Of a DNA stretch of 64,000 bases, positions 1-10,946 are shown piece after piece. Origin of the DNA: Periplaneta americana. Taxonomy: Eukaryota; Arthropoda; Insecta; Blattodea; Blattidae. Each line of letters opens with the position of its first letter. Within the stretch, counting starts at the first letter, position 1. The notes beneath the pieces were generated by a model, which was not told the origin of the DNA, did not search any database, and saw only the letters and a list, made by a program, of their open reading frames with translations. The stretch is taken from the NCBI RefSeq assembly GCF_040183065.1, contig NC_091117.1, positions 120,272,726 through 120,336,725 of the forward strand, written 5' to 3'. The position numbers and the translations under genes were made by a program.

Positions 1-905
1 CTCAAATGCTTCTCATACCTTTCTCCATTTATGTCATTAAATTCACAATTTCTTTTGCAATAACTTCCTCCTATTTTGAAACATGTGCAAATTACGAAGT
101 CACCTCACGGATTTAACATTTATAATTAAAATATGTTATTTCAAAATGCACGTTTATTATAAGGTAACTTACCTAATTTTATATTAATGTAAATGCCAAA
201 TATTTAAAGCAATCATGACGAACTAAGGGGCTGTAGAATGTGCTATACTCAATACAACATATCGATGTGTTCAACAGAAACGTCATATGTTAAAATATGA
301 AGAGTTCACTGCAAGAATGATGGACGTCACTGTCTTGTCGAAAATGAACCAAGACTTTCAATGCATACCTTAAGAGATATAGAATGTACATAGAGAGTTA
401 TAGTCACTAACACTGATAGTCATTGTCCAGTAATGATCGGAAAATAACAGTTAAGCTTTGAGCGCTAAGCATTTCAAACTTTCAATTGCTTCTCCTGCAA
501 AACGTATATTAAATGACATCCATCGTTCTTGCAGTGGACTCTTCATATTCAATTTTACAGGAGAGAGGAAGCATTTCCGAATCTTGAAAAATGTAAAATA
601 TCTGACACAGGAGAATACTGAAATCTCATCTTGTAAAAGTTATATCCATTCTTTGACTTAAAATGTGTTTGCAGAAAATTCGGTATTTTTTTTTTTATAG
701 AAATCAAGTCCAAACTTCTTTTGTTTATATTACTGACATACGAAATTGCTGTTCAATACAATCGATATGGTGAGAGAATCAAAGAATAACAATGGGAGCA
801 TTTCAATGAAACCAATCTTGAATTTAAAGCACTAAATGTGTTAAATGAAAGTAAATAAATATATTCATGGCTTTAAAAAGTTATTTATCTTGGTAAAATT
901 ATATT
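1..905. other. AT-rich intronic sequence, nothing recognised
   Basis: I see no coding similarity, terminal repeat or RNA gene here. The stretch is AT-rich with short A and T runs. It is presumed to be neurexin intron. Confidence 0.5.
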
Positions 906-908
906 ACA

Positions 909-1400
909 TTATAATAAATGGGCAGTGGGTGAGATCCCTTCTGAGATAGTCTCACCAATGGGCTTGGCATCTTCCCTCACTAGTCCCAGGTCACAGTAGC
1001 CATACTTTGTAGTACCTGGACGAAGGGCCGCATGCACAGGGAGACGTGCAAAGCCCTGAACAGTCAAGATAATATCAAACAGTGAATTGAGTGTAAGAGG
1101 CAATTATCTCCAGAGGTAGAAACTGGAGCTCATGTCCGGAGTAACAAGTGTAAAGTTCTCAACGGCCAAATGAGCGGAGAAGGTAACCTTTCTATTGGAA
1201 AAAAAAAAACAAAAACAAAACAAAAAAAACAATGGGAGGCTAAGTCATTTAACCTGAAGATGGCAGACCCATCAACATGACAACCCTGCGAATCGCCAGC
1301 AGCGAATCCAGGCGAAATCTTATTACTAAAATTTATTGTGAATGTAAAAACCGGCTGGATCATAAATTGGCAACTAAGGCTAGGAAAAGAGATAAAGAAT
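909..1400 (+). other. Possible 5' leader of the adjoining non-LTR element
   Basis: This stretch is less AT-rich than its surroundings and runs straight into the endonuclease remnant that starts near 1419. Its position and composition suggest the untranslated leader of that retrotransposon, but no motif proves it. It carries an A-rich tract at about 1199-1230. Confidence 0.3.
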
Positions 1401-1418
1401 CAGATATAGGTGGAGAAT

Positions 1419-2530
1419 GAAAAAATTGGAGTGTGGAATGCAAGAAATTTAACACACAAAGAAGATGAGCTACAGAAGGAATTAAATGAAAGTGGATATT
1501 GCAATAATACCAGTAACTAAAAATAAATTAATTGTAAAAAAGAACTAAGGAATTAGATTATGATTTACTTTGAAGTACCAGTGGAAAGTAGAGCAATTGC
1601 AGGAATTGCAATTTCGATCAAGAATAAATGGAAAAGTAGAATTCATAGCTATGAGTTATTAAATAAGAGAATAATAAAAATAAAATTAAAGTACAGCGAG
1701 GCTACGTCACAATAGTCGGAGTATATGGACCTGAAGAATGTAAAGTAAAAGACACAATTAAATTTTATGAGACAATACAGAATACTAAGAACAAAACTAA
1801 TCCTAACGACTATACAGTAATAGTAGGAGATTTTAATGCATGTATAGGTGATGTAGCTATTAAAGAAATTTATGGCGTACAGGGAGGAAATGTAATAAAT
1901 AACAATGGCAAACGGCTAATTGACTTCGCAGCCTTTAATAGATTGAAAATCAAAAATAGCTTTTTTCCATATAGGGATATCCAGAAATATACCTGGGCAA
2001 CAAAGGGTATGTGGTAGTAAAGAAAAAATTAGCGAACTTTGCACATGACAGTATAGTTTACACAGGCTGTGACATTAACAGCAATAATTTTTTATTAATC
2101 TCAAAATTTGCAATACCTCAACGATGAAAGCGAAACAGAAATAGTTGGCCTAACAGACACTTAGATTCACATATTATGACCTACAAAGTTCACTTTCTAC
2201 GTGAAGAAAGTATAAAACAACTATACCACAATAAAATAAATCAGTACATGGATCAGTATTTCATAAGCAGAAATACAAATTAAGAATGGAATAATATTAA
2301 AGAAAATAATGGATTCGTAAGCAACAAATGAAGCATTAAGAAATTAAGAAAGAAAAATTATAACGAAAAAGACTAAAAATATGGACGAAGAAATAGCAAT
2401 TCTTGTAAAAGATAAAAAGAAAGCCTACTTAGACTGTTCAAATAAAAAGTATAGAAAAGCAAATAGAATATAAAAGACTATGTGCATTTGTTCGAAGAGG
2501 AAGAAGAAAAATTAAAAGAAATGCTTGGGT
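1419..2530 (+). pseudogene. Non-LTR retrotransposon ORF2 remnant: APE-type endonuclease and linker to RT
   Basis: The DNA encodes, in three alternating plus frames, an apurinic-type endonuclease, the enzyme that nicks target DNA in RTE/CR1-like retrotransposons. Visible pieces are an N-terminal KIGVWNARNLT start near 1419, a second block around 1560-1690 ending RIIKIKLK, and a third frame from 1697 to the TAG at 2015-2017. The third block contains GVYGPEE, the catalytic VGDFNACIG and RLIDFAAFNRLKI, then YTWATKG. From about 2340 to 2470 the linker towards reverse transcriptase is readable (EEIAILVKDKKKAYLD). At least two frameshifts and several stops make it dead. The reverse transcriptase does not follow; a microsatellite and a pogo element come next. 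The endonuclease type is compatible with the RTE-like copies at 27, 29 and 47 kb, but identity with that family cannot be shown because those copies lack this part. Confidence 0.8.
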
Positions 2531-2669
2531 AATGTGTAAGTGATATTTAGCATGATATACACGGAAGACAAGAAATTGCATATAAAGTAATGCTGAAACA
2601 CTTCATACAAAACATAAAAAGATGATTTAAAGTTAAACATGATTTCGGAGGAAAAATGGTGAAGATATT

Positions 2670-2670
<1 letters not shown>

Positions 2671-2717
<47 letters not shown>

Positions 2718-2737
2718 TAATAATAATAATAATAATA

Positions 2738-2799
<62 letters not shown>
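2671..2799. repeat. (TAA)n microsatellite, interrupted twice
   Basis: About 43 TAA units with two short interruptions lie directly against the left end of the pogo-like element. Tyrosine- and leucine-rich open frames across it are artefacts of the repeat. Confidence 0.97.
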
Positions 2800-2809
2800 G
2801 GGGAAGTCC

Positions 2810-3203
2810 GTGTAACTTGGACCAGTGTGTAACTTGATCCACCAATGCAATAACTATTTCCAGGATAGTTTGCAAGGTACTTTATACAGCTCTTTGAACC
2901 TCCTACAATCTACATGGTAGGCAACTGTCCATAAATCTCATTGTGCAGGGTTGGCTTGACGCGGTCATAATGGTGTCGAACATTCTGTCCCCAAATTCTT
3001 TAAATCTTTTCACAATAGTTTGACAGCGTGTTGTGCGAAGACGTTTAGAAATACAAGACTGCCTTATACATACGAAGAAATATCAGTGTTGGAGGTAAGT
3101 TGAGTTAAATTTATATCAATTAAGTAGTTTTTACGTAAATAATTTTTAAGTGTTCGTACAATACGTGTAAATTGAACCATCACAAAGCGTGTAACTTGAG
3201 CCA
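2810..3203 (+). repeat. Left subterminal repeats, consensus GTGTAACTTGAACCA
   Basis: Four near-copies of a 15-mer lie in the same orientation at 2810-2824, 2827-2841, 3165-3179 and 3189-3203, as two closely spaced pairs. Repeated subterminal motifs of this kind are often transposase binding sites; that role is inferred. Confidence 0.85.
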
Positions 3204-3503
3204 ATGCTAAAATGTACCAGCCCTTACAATATAACAAATTTATAAGATAAAATTGTCCATTATGTCTTCACTAGTGTGAATTTCCAAAAATCAGAGGTCA
3301 GTGGATGAAAATTTTGTAAGAACATATAATTATAATATTGTTTATATAATATTATCTAAATAATAATATTATAAACATTACTTTAGTTTATTTCAATGTT
3401 AATAATATTTTATTACTTAAATTCTGTAATAAGACTTCGTTTCATTTGGTGGGTCGACAATTACAACTTTTTAACAAATTCTTCTTTCGCCATTACTTTA
3501 CAG

Positions 3504-5250
3504 ATGACTACAAGACAGGCCAGAAAAGCGAAGGGAGTGTATGGGAAGTGGAAAGAAGAAAATCTGCAACTGGCTTTAGTTGCAAAATCGGAAGGGGTTG
3601 GCGTCAATGAGGCTGCACGAAGGTATAATATACCTAGTACCACCCTTAAAAGGTACAACAAAAGGAAGGATTCTAAAATTAGACAGCCCGGTCACCCACT
3701 TGACTTGCCACAAAAGGTGGAAAATGATCTTGTGACACATTTTCTGCAGCTAGATAAAATGTTCTATGGGTAAATACATTGCAGCAAAATGTATATTAGG
3801 GCCTACATTAGGCCTACAACTTAATTCAATCAAACTTAATATAGGCCTGATACTTAATCTGCTTATTCTTTAATTTCAGACTGAACGGAGAAATGTTATG
3901 AAATTAGCATACGAGATTGCAGAGAAGAATAAACTGGCCACTCGGTTCAACAAGGAAACGAAGTCTGCCGGCAAAGAATGGTTTTCCGGCTTTATGAAGC
4001 GCCATCCCGAACTTAGCCTTAGGCAGCTAGAAGCCACATCACTTGCCAGGGCTTCAGGATTCAATAGGGTTGTAGTCGGCAAGTTCTTTGACACATTGGA
4101 ATAACTTGTCGACCAACACAAATTAACTGCAGCCAGAATATTCAACATGGACGAGACATCCCACACTGTCGTTCAACGCCAAGAGAAGATTTTGGCACAG
4201 AGGGGGAAACATCAGGTTGGAGCCATTTCTTCTTGTGAGCGAGGTCAGAATGTGACAGGAGTGTATGCCATGAGTGCGAGTGGCTTCTTTGTACCTTCTA
4301 TGCTGATTTACGCTAGGAAAAAAAAATGATGGAGTCTCTCACATTTGGAGCGCCTCCTAACACCATCTTCCGCTGTCAGGATAAGGGATGGATGGATTCT
4401 GACACATTCTGTGAATGGATTAGGCACTTCATTAGAACTATCAAACCCAGCCCTCAGGAGAAAGTACTGTCGATTTTAGATAGTCACAGTAGCCATACGC
4501 AATCGCTCAAAGCGATTGAGATCTGCCGTCAGTACGGTGTGATTATGTTATCTCTACCGTCGCACTGCACGCACCGTCTCCAATCACTGGATGTGTCTTT
4601 CTTCAAACCTCTGAACACATTCATGTCGGCTGCCATATCAACGAAGATGAGGGAACTTCCAGGACAGCGGCTGAATGTCCAGCACATTGCCTCACTGGTA
4701 GGAGTGGCATTCCCCAGAGCAGTAAATATGCAGATTGCAATGAATGGCTTCAGGCACACTGGTCTTTGGCCTGTCGACCGAAATGTGTTTTCAGAGGCTG
4801 ATTTCGCGCCTTCTTTGGTGACTGATCGGCCTTTGAATTGTGAGCCATCAGCATCTCGGGCAGCAGAAGAAGTGGAAGGAGCAACAACAGCAGCATCAGC
4901 AGAGAAAAAGATGGCAGACAATGTGGAGCTACTTTCTGGTCTCACAGAATATAAGCCCTCTACCTTCTTCCAAATGTGGACAGAGAAAATCCGGAACGAG
5001 ATACAATGCATCTGGCGTGGTGCTGACCGCTACGCCACACAAGAATGCTCTGCACCAACAATCAGATGGGAAGGCCGCAAAGAAGAGAAAATTATTTGAT
5101 TTGAAAGTTAAGGTGACATCCAAAACACGCTGTGTTATTTGTGGTGAAAGTGAGAACAAAGACTGGATTCAGTGCAATTGGTGTGGAAAATGGGCCCACG
5201 AAGAGTGTGCAACAATTACAGATGAACTATTTTATTACTGTTGTATGTGA
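3504..5250 (+). pseudogene. Pogo/jerky-type transposase with C-terminal PHD-like finger (broken)
   Basis: The protein would bind the element's ends through an N-terminal psq-type helix-turn-helix and cut with a DDE/D domain. The ATG at 3504 starts MTTRQARKAKGVYGKW, followed by the helix-turn-helix (GVNEAARRYNIPSTTLKRY). A likely intron runs from about 3772 to 3878 (GTAAAT donor, pyrimidine tract, CAG). The catalytic block shows NMDET for the first Asp, LDSHSSH for the second and LQSLDV for the third, with 36 residues between the last two. After a further shift the C-terminus reads CVICG, then CNWCGKWAHEEC, a C4HC-type PHD-like finger. Damage includes an indel near 3884, a TAA at 4102-4104, a slip in the A run at 4318-4326 and a shift near 5030. 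The family is well supported. That the finger belongs to the transposase is inferred from its position inside the terminal repeats. Confidence 0.85.
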
Positions 5251-5319
5251 AATCATTGCTTGACACAGATTTTTGTTTGAATAAACAACATTATAGGAGT
5301 TAAATGTGTTTAATATGCC

Positions 5320-5376
5320 TGGTCCAAGTTACACTATCCTCTGGTTCATATTACACGACCCTGGCTCAAGTTACAC
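5320..5376 (-). repeat. Right subterminal repeats, inverted copies of the 15-mer
   Basis: Three near-copies of the same motif lie in inverted orientation at 5320-5334, 5342-5356 and 5362-5376, spaced 20-22 bp apart. They mirror the left cluster and help define the right end of the pogo-like element. Confidence 0.85.
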
Positions 5377-5385
5377 GGCTTCGAA

Positions 5386-5936
5386 ATTTTGATTAAATTT
5401 TATTTTTGGAGTATTAGAATTAAAATTAGTGAAGTCTTATTCTACTTAGGGATTTATTATGGCAATCACCCATCATAAAAATTCAGGGACATTTTTCTCA
5501 ATATGATGAGTTACGGCATTCAAACTTAGGTAGTCCAATATACACGGCCAATCTTTCAGCTTTCCCAATAACGGGACTGTCTCAATGGACAAAGCATAAC
5601 TAACACACAGAGTGAAAACAAAACAGATCACAAAAGAGAAATGTAGGGAACGAACAAAAAAAGGGGAAAATTAAGGACAGGAAGGATATTAGCACACATA
5701 TAATAGGCCTAAACATAGTAAACAAACTGATTACACGTTCGAACAAAAGTTCTTCCTTTTTTAGGAAACAAAGTACAGGTGGTATTTTAAAATAGCAAGT
5801 GATTCTCTGATAGCAGTAAGGGAAACATCACGAATGAAGTCGTTGTTCAGCTGGAACTTCTGGCAGAAACTGACAGTACTCTAGACAGATGAAAACTATA
5901 ATTAAACTATGATTCAGATATATGCTAACCAAAAAA
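5386..5936. other. No gene recognised
   Basis: AT-rich sequence between the pogo-like element and the reverse-transcriptase scrap at 5937. No terminal repeats or coding similarity were seen. Confidence 0.5.
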
Positions 5937-6017
5937 TATAGATCCCATTATTTTAGATGAATTGTTAACTGCTTTAAAAAGCTCTAAGAACAAGAAAGCA
6001 CCCGGAACCAACAATTG
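5937..6017 (+). pseudogene. Short non-LTR reverse transcriptase scrap
   Basis: One plus frame reads LLTALKSSKNKKAPGTNN. This is the conserved segment just upstream of the palm domain in non-LTR reverse transcriptases (the pattern ending in K-A-P-G-x-D/N). Only about 27 codons survive. It could be a displaced continuation of the endonuclease remnant that ends near 2530, with the pogo element between, but the link is unproven. Confidence 0.55.
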
Positions 6018-7020
6018 GCAGAGTACACTGAAAGCGGTAACTTTCTCTTTGTTCTGTATTTCACTTCTGGGCATGGCTGGCCTAGATTAATAGAGTGATG
6101 AAATGCATGTATATTTATTAGATTTGCGGTTGACTAAATATATAGATTGGTTATTTGGTAAATACGTAGGCAGAACGATATGGAAAGACAGACAGAATGA
6201 TAGATTAGGCAGATGACTGTATTTCATATGGGTGTAATGGGTTAATATTAAAATTATATTGGATGAATAGGTGGGTTTTTGTATGGTCAGATTGATAATT
6301 GAATGGATAAATTTGGTCTTGGTTTTTATCTAGTCACGGCTTTGGTTTTGAAAGCAGAAGGTTATTGACAACAATTTCATGCAGCATCACCATTCTTGTA
6401 CATTGATCACCTAACTTCCTACGATAACGGAAGAAATTCTACTTTCTTACTATCCATTTGGTTCCATAGCTCGAACACGTTTACTTTTTAGACTACTTAT
6501 GGCAATATTTATCTTAAGGACAATATCTAAAAAAAAAAAAAACTAGCTCACTTCTTCGATGTGTGCAAGAAAGAAGAAGGATGGCGCTGTAACTTTAGCC
6601 TACATATTGACTATCTGGAATTCTTGAACAAAATGAAATAGCTACAACACTGTTACCCTTCCAATCCGAAGAACCTTACTCGGCTGTGAAAGAGGAAAAA
6701 GAATCTGATGATTCTATAAACATGCATCATGCGGCGAAATTGAACTCGCCTCCGATCGTTGCTGAAGCGAATACTTGTTCGATTCTTATTGCAGTTTCCG
6801 CGTTTCTATGTCGAGGATAAAGGAAAGGTTTTGAAGCACCAATGAATCTGTTCTCGCTCATGCATAACACAGAGCAATTCTGCGTTCTGTATACGAAATT
6901 GTGACGTAGAAATTCTTACACAAATGTGAGACAGACGAATGTGTTTACATAGTAAAATAATATTCTTTGGGTCTTCGTCTTGTGAACGAAGCATAAGTAT
7001 GCATTATTTTATATTAATTT
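6018..7020. other. No gene recognised
   Basis: AT-rich DNA with an A12 run at about 6530-6541. I see no coding similarity or paired terminal repeats. Confidence 0.5.
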
Positions 7021-7066
7021 ATTATTATTATTATTATGGTTATTGTTATTATGATTATTGTTATTA

Positions 7067-7126
<60 letters not shown>
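7021..7126. repeat. (ATT)n microsatellite
   Basis: About 35 ATT units, with GTT and ATG variants in the first third. Confidence 0.97.
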
Positions 7127-7127
<1 letters not shown>

Positions 7128-7139
7128 AGTCTCCTGGCC

Positions 7140-7330
7140 AAAATATTCAGATAGTCGAAATTATTATTGACAACAAAATAATAGATTCGTCCGAATTAGC
7201 CTGACGTTTAAATGAGATATTTAATCATGTGGGGAACACAGAAAACGAGCAAGCAAATCTTGTAAAAATGGCTGCGAATCCGATAACTGAATATGTATAC
7301 ACTAAAGACTCCTTTGCTATGTTAAAATAA
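7140..7330 (+). pseudogene. Non-LTR retrotransposon linker remnant
   Basis: The frame reading IIDNKIIDSSELA, a stop, then RLNEIFNHVGN resembles the endonuclease-RT linker of CR1/Jockey-type elements, where a phrase like N-G-x-I-I-D-D precedes F-N-x-Y-F-x-x-V/I-G. It is short and has a stop at about 7201-7203. Family assignment is tentative. Confidence 0.4.
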
Positions 7331-7519
7331 AAACGTAGGCGTAAGTTGACATGTTAAATGACTGGAATTTGATATTACAAATAACCAAATCACAAAATTA
7401 TTGTAATTACCAACAGTTAAGAGGGATTAAATTAAAAAAAAACTAAGAACCACAGATATTACATTATTAGACTGTAAGTCTGATATCTGGTAATTCCATG
7501 GTGAACCTTCGAACTCGTA

Positions 7520-7606
7520 CTGCAAAAATACCGTCGCTGTCACCAATTTTATCGACGCTAGATAACCGCACTGTTGGTATAGCGTCGTTAAATTACCGAT
7601 TGAAGT
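7520..7606 (+). mobile_element. SINE 3'-end fragment
   Basis: The segment with ACCAATTTTATCGACGCTAG and then TAGCGTCGTTAAAT matches the 3' part of the tRNA-derived SINE seen whole at 61114-61360. The tRNA-like head is absent. Confidence 0.6.
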
Positions 7607-7909
7607 GTTTTGTACCACTTGCATAATTTCGGCAGATTACAAGCAAGTTATATCGTTTGCTCCCTTTGGCCACAATAGACATTCGTTACAATAAAAGAAA
7701 CTGCAATTTTTAATCGAGACTTAGGAATTGTATTGTCATGATATGTCCGGATTATTACATGACTAGTTGACTTGTTTCGAATTTCAGGCGTCATGAAATA
7801 CTGAATGGAATAATTATTTCCTAACATTTCTGTCGAAGATCACCTTCCATGACAGAGGCTAATAAAGTAATAATGTACTATGGTTACTGCAAATTATTTC
7901 GTTGCACAA

Positions 7910-7910
<1 letters not shown>

Positions 7911-7956
<46 letters not shown>
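7911..7956. repeat. (AAT)n microsatellite
   Basis: About 15 uninterrupted AAT units. Confidence 0.97.
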
Positions 7957-9417
7957 CTAGGGACGTTTGGGGTTGTCTGCTCGGAAACTGAATACTGAGT
8001 GATCCGTGTTGTAGTCAGCTGGTATGATTTTGGAATGCGCCTAACTTGAAGGTAAACTTACTGGGTCGTAAAGCTGAGTTGTTTTTGACCGCCATCCCAG
8101 TAGATAGTGAAGTAAAGTACGTTATTACAAATAACTGTCAAAATAAGTAGATTTTTACTGGCAGTCAGTATGTCAATTTTGATTTTCACAATATTTATTT
8201 CACATAACAACAATACAACTTCTAAAAAAGAAAAATTTAGTCTTCAATACTGTAAACCAAAAGAGATATAAGATGATAGATATCGATACGAATTTAAAAG
8301 AAAAAAGATAGTTATAAAAATAGTTGAAATCGTGCATTCTATTAGTACTTCAGTAGTCTTCTCACTCTTCGCTGGCGAAGGTAAGTCAGATGTCTCAAAC
8401 CCTACGTTATAGAAGAGGCATATTGTCGTAACTGTCAAGGCACAATTTAAAAAAATGAGTGTCTAAATTGGACTATGTGTTGTGGTCTCTTTGAACACTT
8501 GTGAGAACTTCACTCTCTCTGTAAATATTTAGTTGAGTATGATAAAGCAAGTCAGAGAAAGAACATTATATTTCACCTACGGTCCTAGTGAATGGGAACA
8601 GGCGAAAATCACAGTCAGCCGTTTCGAGCTTTGTTTTGGAGAACCTTGATAAGAAGGCTTCTCAAATCAATGTTTTGAAATACCGTGTTTTATTGTGCTT
8701 TACTAATTGAATTGGCGCTCATTCTTGGATTTCTCTCTCCTCGACAGTACGAGTTACGAAGGTGAGTTTCGATCTGGTAATTTTGCAAAGTTTCCTTGCA
8801 AGAGATTAATTTAAGTTCTTTGACTTAACATTCATTCTTCCTCTATTGGCTTCAACTGCGAAGATTTATACAATAATGGGATATTTTATACAAGTTAAAG
8901 AATCTTTTGGTTACATTTTAGTTGCAAATTGGATGCATTAGTTGTGAATATTCCTATATATTGTACAGTAAAAATCTGACTTATGAAAAATACAGTTCCT
9001 GGTATAATGCAGACACAGGCTTTTGTTCCAACGCTTTTGTCAGTCCAATGCAAGAAAACAATAATATATTCATATCAGTGCAATATCCGAACTGTTGTTT
9101 CCCAGGAAATATGGATCAAACTCATTCATTGATGACAAGGCTTGTTCCATTGAGAAGAGCTTCACACGTTCAGATGAAAGCGCTGTCACATTTTTAAATG
9201 AAAATTTTATGCTCTGTGCTACATCATACTGTTCATCATGTATCACGATATGCACTGATATTCAGTTTATAAAGCTATTTTAACTTGTCAGAGTATTTCA
9301 TTTTTGGTGCTACCGACGATTTAAACTTTACACTTCTGTCAGATATGTGGCGTGTACACACGTTACAGGCAGTGAGCACGTTACAACGTGTGACAACAAT
9401 AAACAAACAATAATAGA
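7957..9417. other. No gene recognised
   Basis: No coding similarity, tRNA-like box pair or paired terminal repeats were found. Short open frames here have no recognisable motif. Confidence 0.5.
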
Positions 9418-9767
9418 TTCGGAATATGTATTATTTAGCTTTCGCCTGTTAAATATTATAGTACCTGGTTAACTAATTTCAGCTGTCATGGGCCATTTTC
9501 AGAGCTGGTTGGTGCTGGTCTTGGCGTCTTTTGTTTGTGTTTCCTGTGGGGGTGTGTTTGTGTAGTGTAATGTGGAGTCAAAGAGTGTGTGTGTTCTGAA
9601 ATTTAGTTGTGTGTTGAGAATTTCATTTGGGTGTGTTTTTGTGTGTACATATATTTCGTATTGTTTTAGTGTGTTTAGTTTCTGGCTTTTTGGTTGAATA
9701 TGTAGAATTTTCATGTCTGTGTTTATGTCGCTGTAGGTGTGGTTAGCATTTGTGTTGTGTTCTGCAT
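9418..9767 (-). repeat. Left inverted arm: second copy of the Penelope 3' end
   Basis: On the minus strand this encodes the C-terminal tail of the GIY-YIG protein (EILNTQLNFRTHTLFDSTLH) ending at a stop at 9499-9501, then the 3' untranslated end finishing TATTCCGAA. It matches 10561-10914 over its whole length with scattered substitutions and small indels. Confidence 0.85.
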
Positions 9768-9775
9768 TCTGGCAG

Positions 9776-10350
9776 AAATATTTCTACACAACATAGAACA
9801 GACATATACCAAACAAAGACAACAACAAATACGCAAACATCATATATTGGCACAGATACTTAGACGACATACTAATACTATGCAAAGAAAACAAAAGGCA
9901 TATTCAAAACCTACATCAACATATAAACAAAATACACCCAAAGCTACACTACACATTAGAAATTGAAAGGAACAAATCCTTAAATTTTCTAGACATCACA
10001 ATAACAAAAATCGACATCAAACACACATTCAAAATCTAAACAAAACACAAATAACAACAACACAACACATCCAATCACCCTACACAAACAAGCTGCATTC
10101 CGAAAAATGGTACACAGACTACTCAACATATCAACGAGCCAACAAGACTACAAAGAAGACCTAAACACAATCAAATACATAGCACAAGAAAACGGATATA
10201 ACCATAACATAATAAACAACATAATAAGAAAGACAAAACATAATCACAAAAAAAACATACGAATACAACACAAACACAATAACACAAAAAATACATCACG
10301 CTAACATACAAAAACAAAAACACATACGAGATTGCAAACTCATTCATGAA
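9776..10350 (+). pseudogene. Penelope-like reverse transcriptase, C-terminal half (broken)
   Basis: The frame starting at 9842 reads WHRYLDDILILCKENKRH, containing the catalytic Y-L-D-D, then ERNKSLNFLDITITKID, the NFLD phrase typical of Penelope-type reverse transcriptases. It ends at a stop near 10036-10038. Fingers and the front of the palm are missing: the element is truncated at about 9776, where the inverted arm begins. Very low G and high A/C on this strand set it apart from its neighbours. Confidence 0.75.
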
Positions 10351-10439
10351 ATTTAAATTACAACATCACATACGGAACAAATAACACTACAAAAGGACCT
10401 CAACACACAAACAACACAAATAAACAAATACAACACAGA

Positions 10440-10765
10440 CGTATACAAACTCAAAGCAACACCTGCAACAAATTCTACATGGGACAGACAGGCAGGTAAT
10501 TTCAAAAACATTACAAAGAATACATCACAGCCACAACAAAATTACAAAACACTTCCACATATGCAGAACACATCATAAATGCTAACCACACCTACAGCTA
10601 TACAAACACAGATATGGAAATTCTACATATTCAACCAAAAAACCAGAAATTAAACACACTAGAACAATACGAAATATATAGACACACAAAAACACATCCA
10701 AATGAAATTCTCAACACAACTCAATTTCAAAACACACACACTCTTTGACTCCACAATACACTGCA
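10440..10765 (+). pseudogene. GIY-YIG endonuclease domain of the Penelope-like element (broken)
   Basis: The plus frame reads NTCNKFYMGQTGR, a stop at 10497-10499, then FQKHYKEYITATTKLQNTST and YAEHIINANHTYS. The phrase K-F-Y-M-G-Q-T-G-R is the Y-I-G half of the GIY-YIG nuclease core that Penelope elements use to open target DNA, and the later AEH matches the conserved region after it. The rest of the tail is shared with the inverted arm at 9418-9767. At least one nonsense codon and one shift inactivate it. Confidence 0.75.
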
Positions 10766-10914
10766 CAAATACACCCGCATAGGAAACGCAAATAAAAGGC
10801 GCCAAGACCAGCACCAATTAGTTTGAAGATGGCCCATAATAGGTTGAAACTAGTTAGGCCTAACCAGGTACTATAATATTTAACACGCGAAAGCTAAATA
10901 ATACATATTCCGAA
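10561..10914 (+). repeat. Right inverted arm of the Penelope-like element
   Basis: Inverted partner of 9418-9767. It covers the end of the GIY-YIG frame and the 3' untranslated region, with the phrase GAAGATGGCCCATAATAGG near its end. Confidence 0.85.
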
Positions 10915-10946
10915 GTGATATAGTGTTAAAAGTTGTGTAATCAAGA

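Larger units (their letters stand above)
2801..5385 (+). mobile_element. Pogo-like DNA transposon, inactivated
   Basis: A dead Tc1/mariner-superfamily (pogo/Tigger/jerky) element of about 2.6 kb. Its ends carry related inverted sequences: GAAGTCCGTGTAACTTGG on the left and, read in reverse complement, GAAGCCGTGTAACTTGAG on the right. The same 15-bp motif recurs several times inside both ends. The exact termini and the TA target duplication are uncertain because the left end sits in a TAA repeat and the right end runs into AT-rich DNA. The single gene inside is the transposase pseudogene at 3504-5250. Confidence 0.8.
9418..10946 (+). mobile_element. Penelope-like retroelement with inverted copies of its 3' end
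   Basis: A plus-strand, 5'-truncated Penelope-like element (reverse transcriptase followed by GIY-YIG endonuclease) is preceded by an inverted copy of its own last 350 bp. The arms are 9418-9767 (minus) and 10561-10914 (plus), and the two 3' ends point outward. The terminal piece through 10946 recurs inverted at 48632-48668, so the true family 3' end lies near 10946. Penelope elements are known for terminal repeats in direct or inverted arrangements left by their unusual insertion mechanism. Confidence 0.8.
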
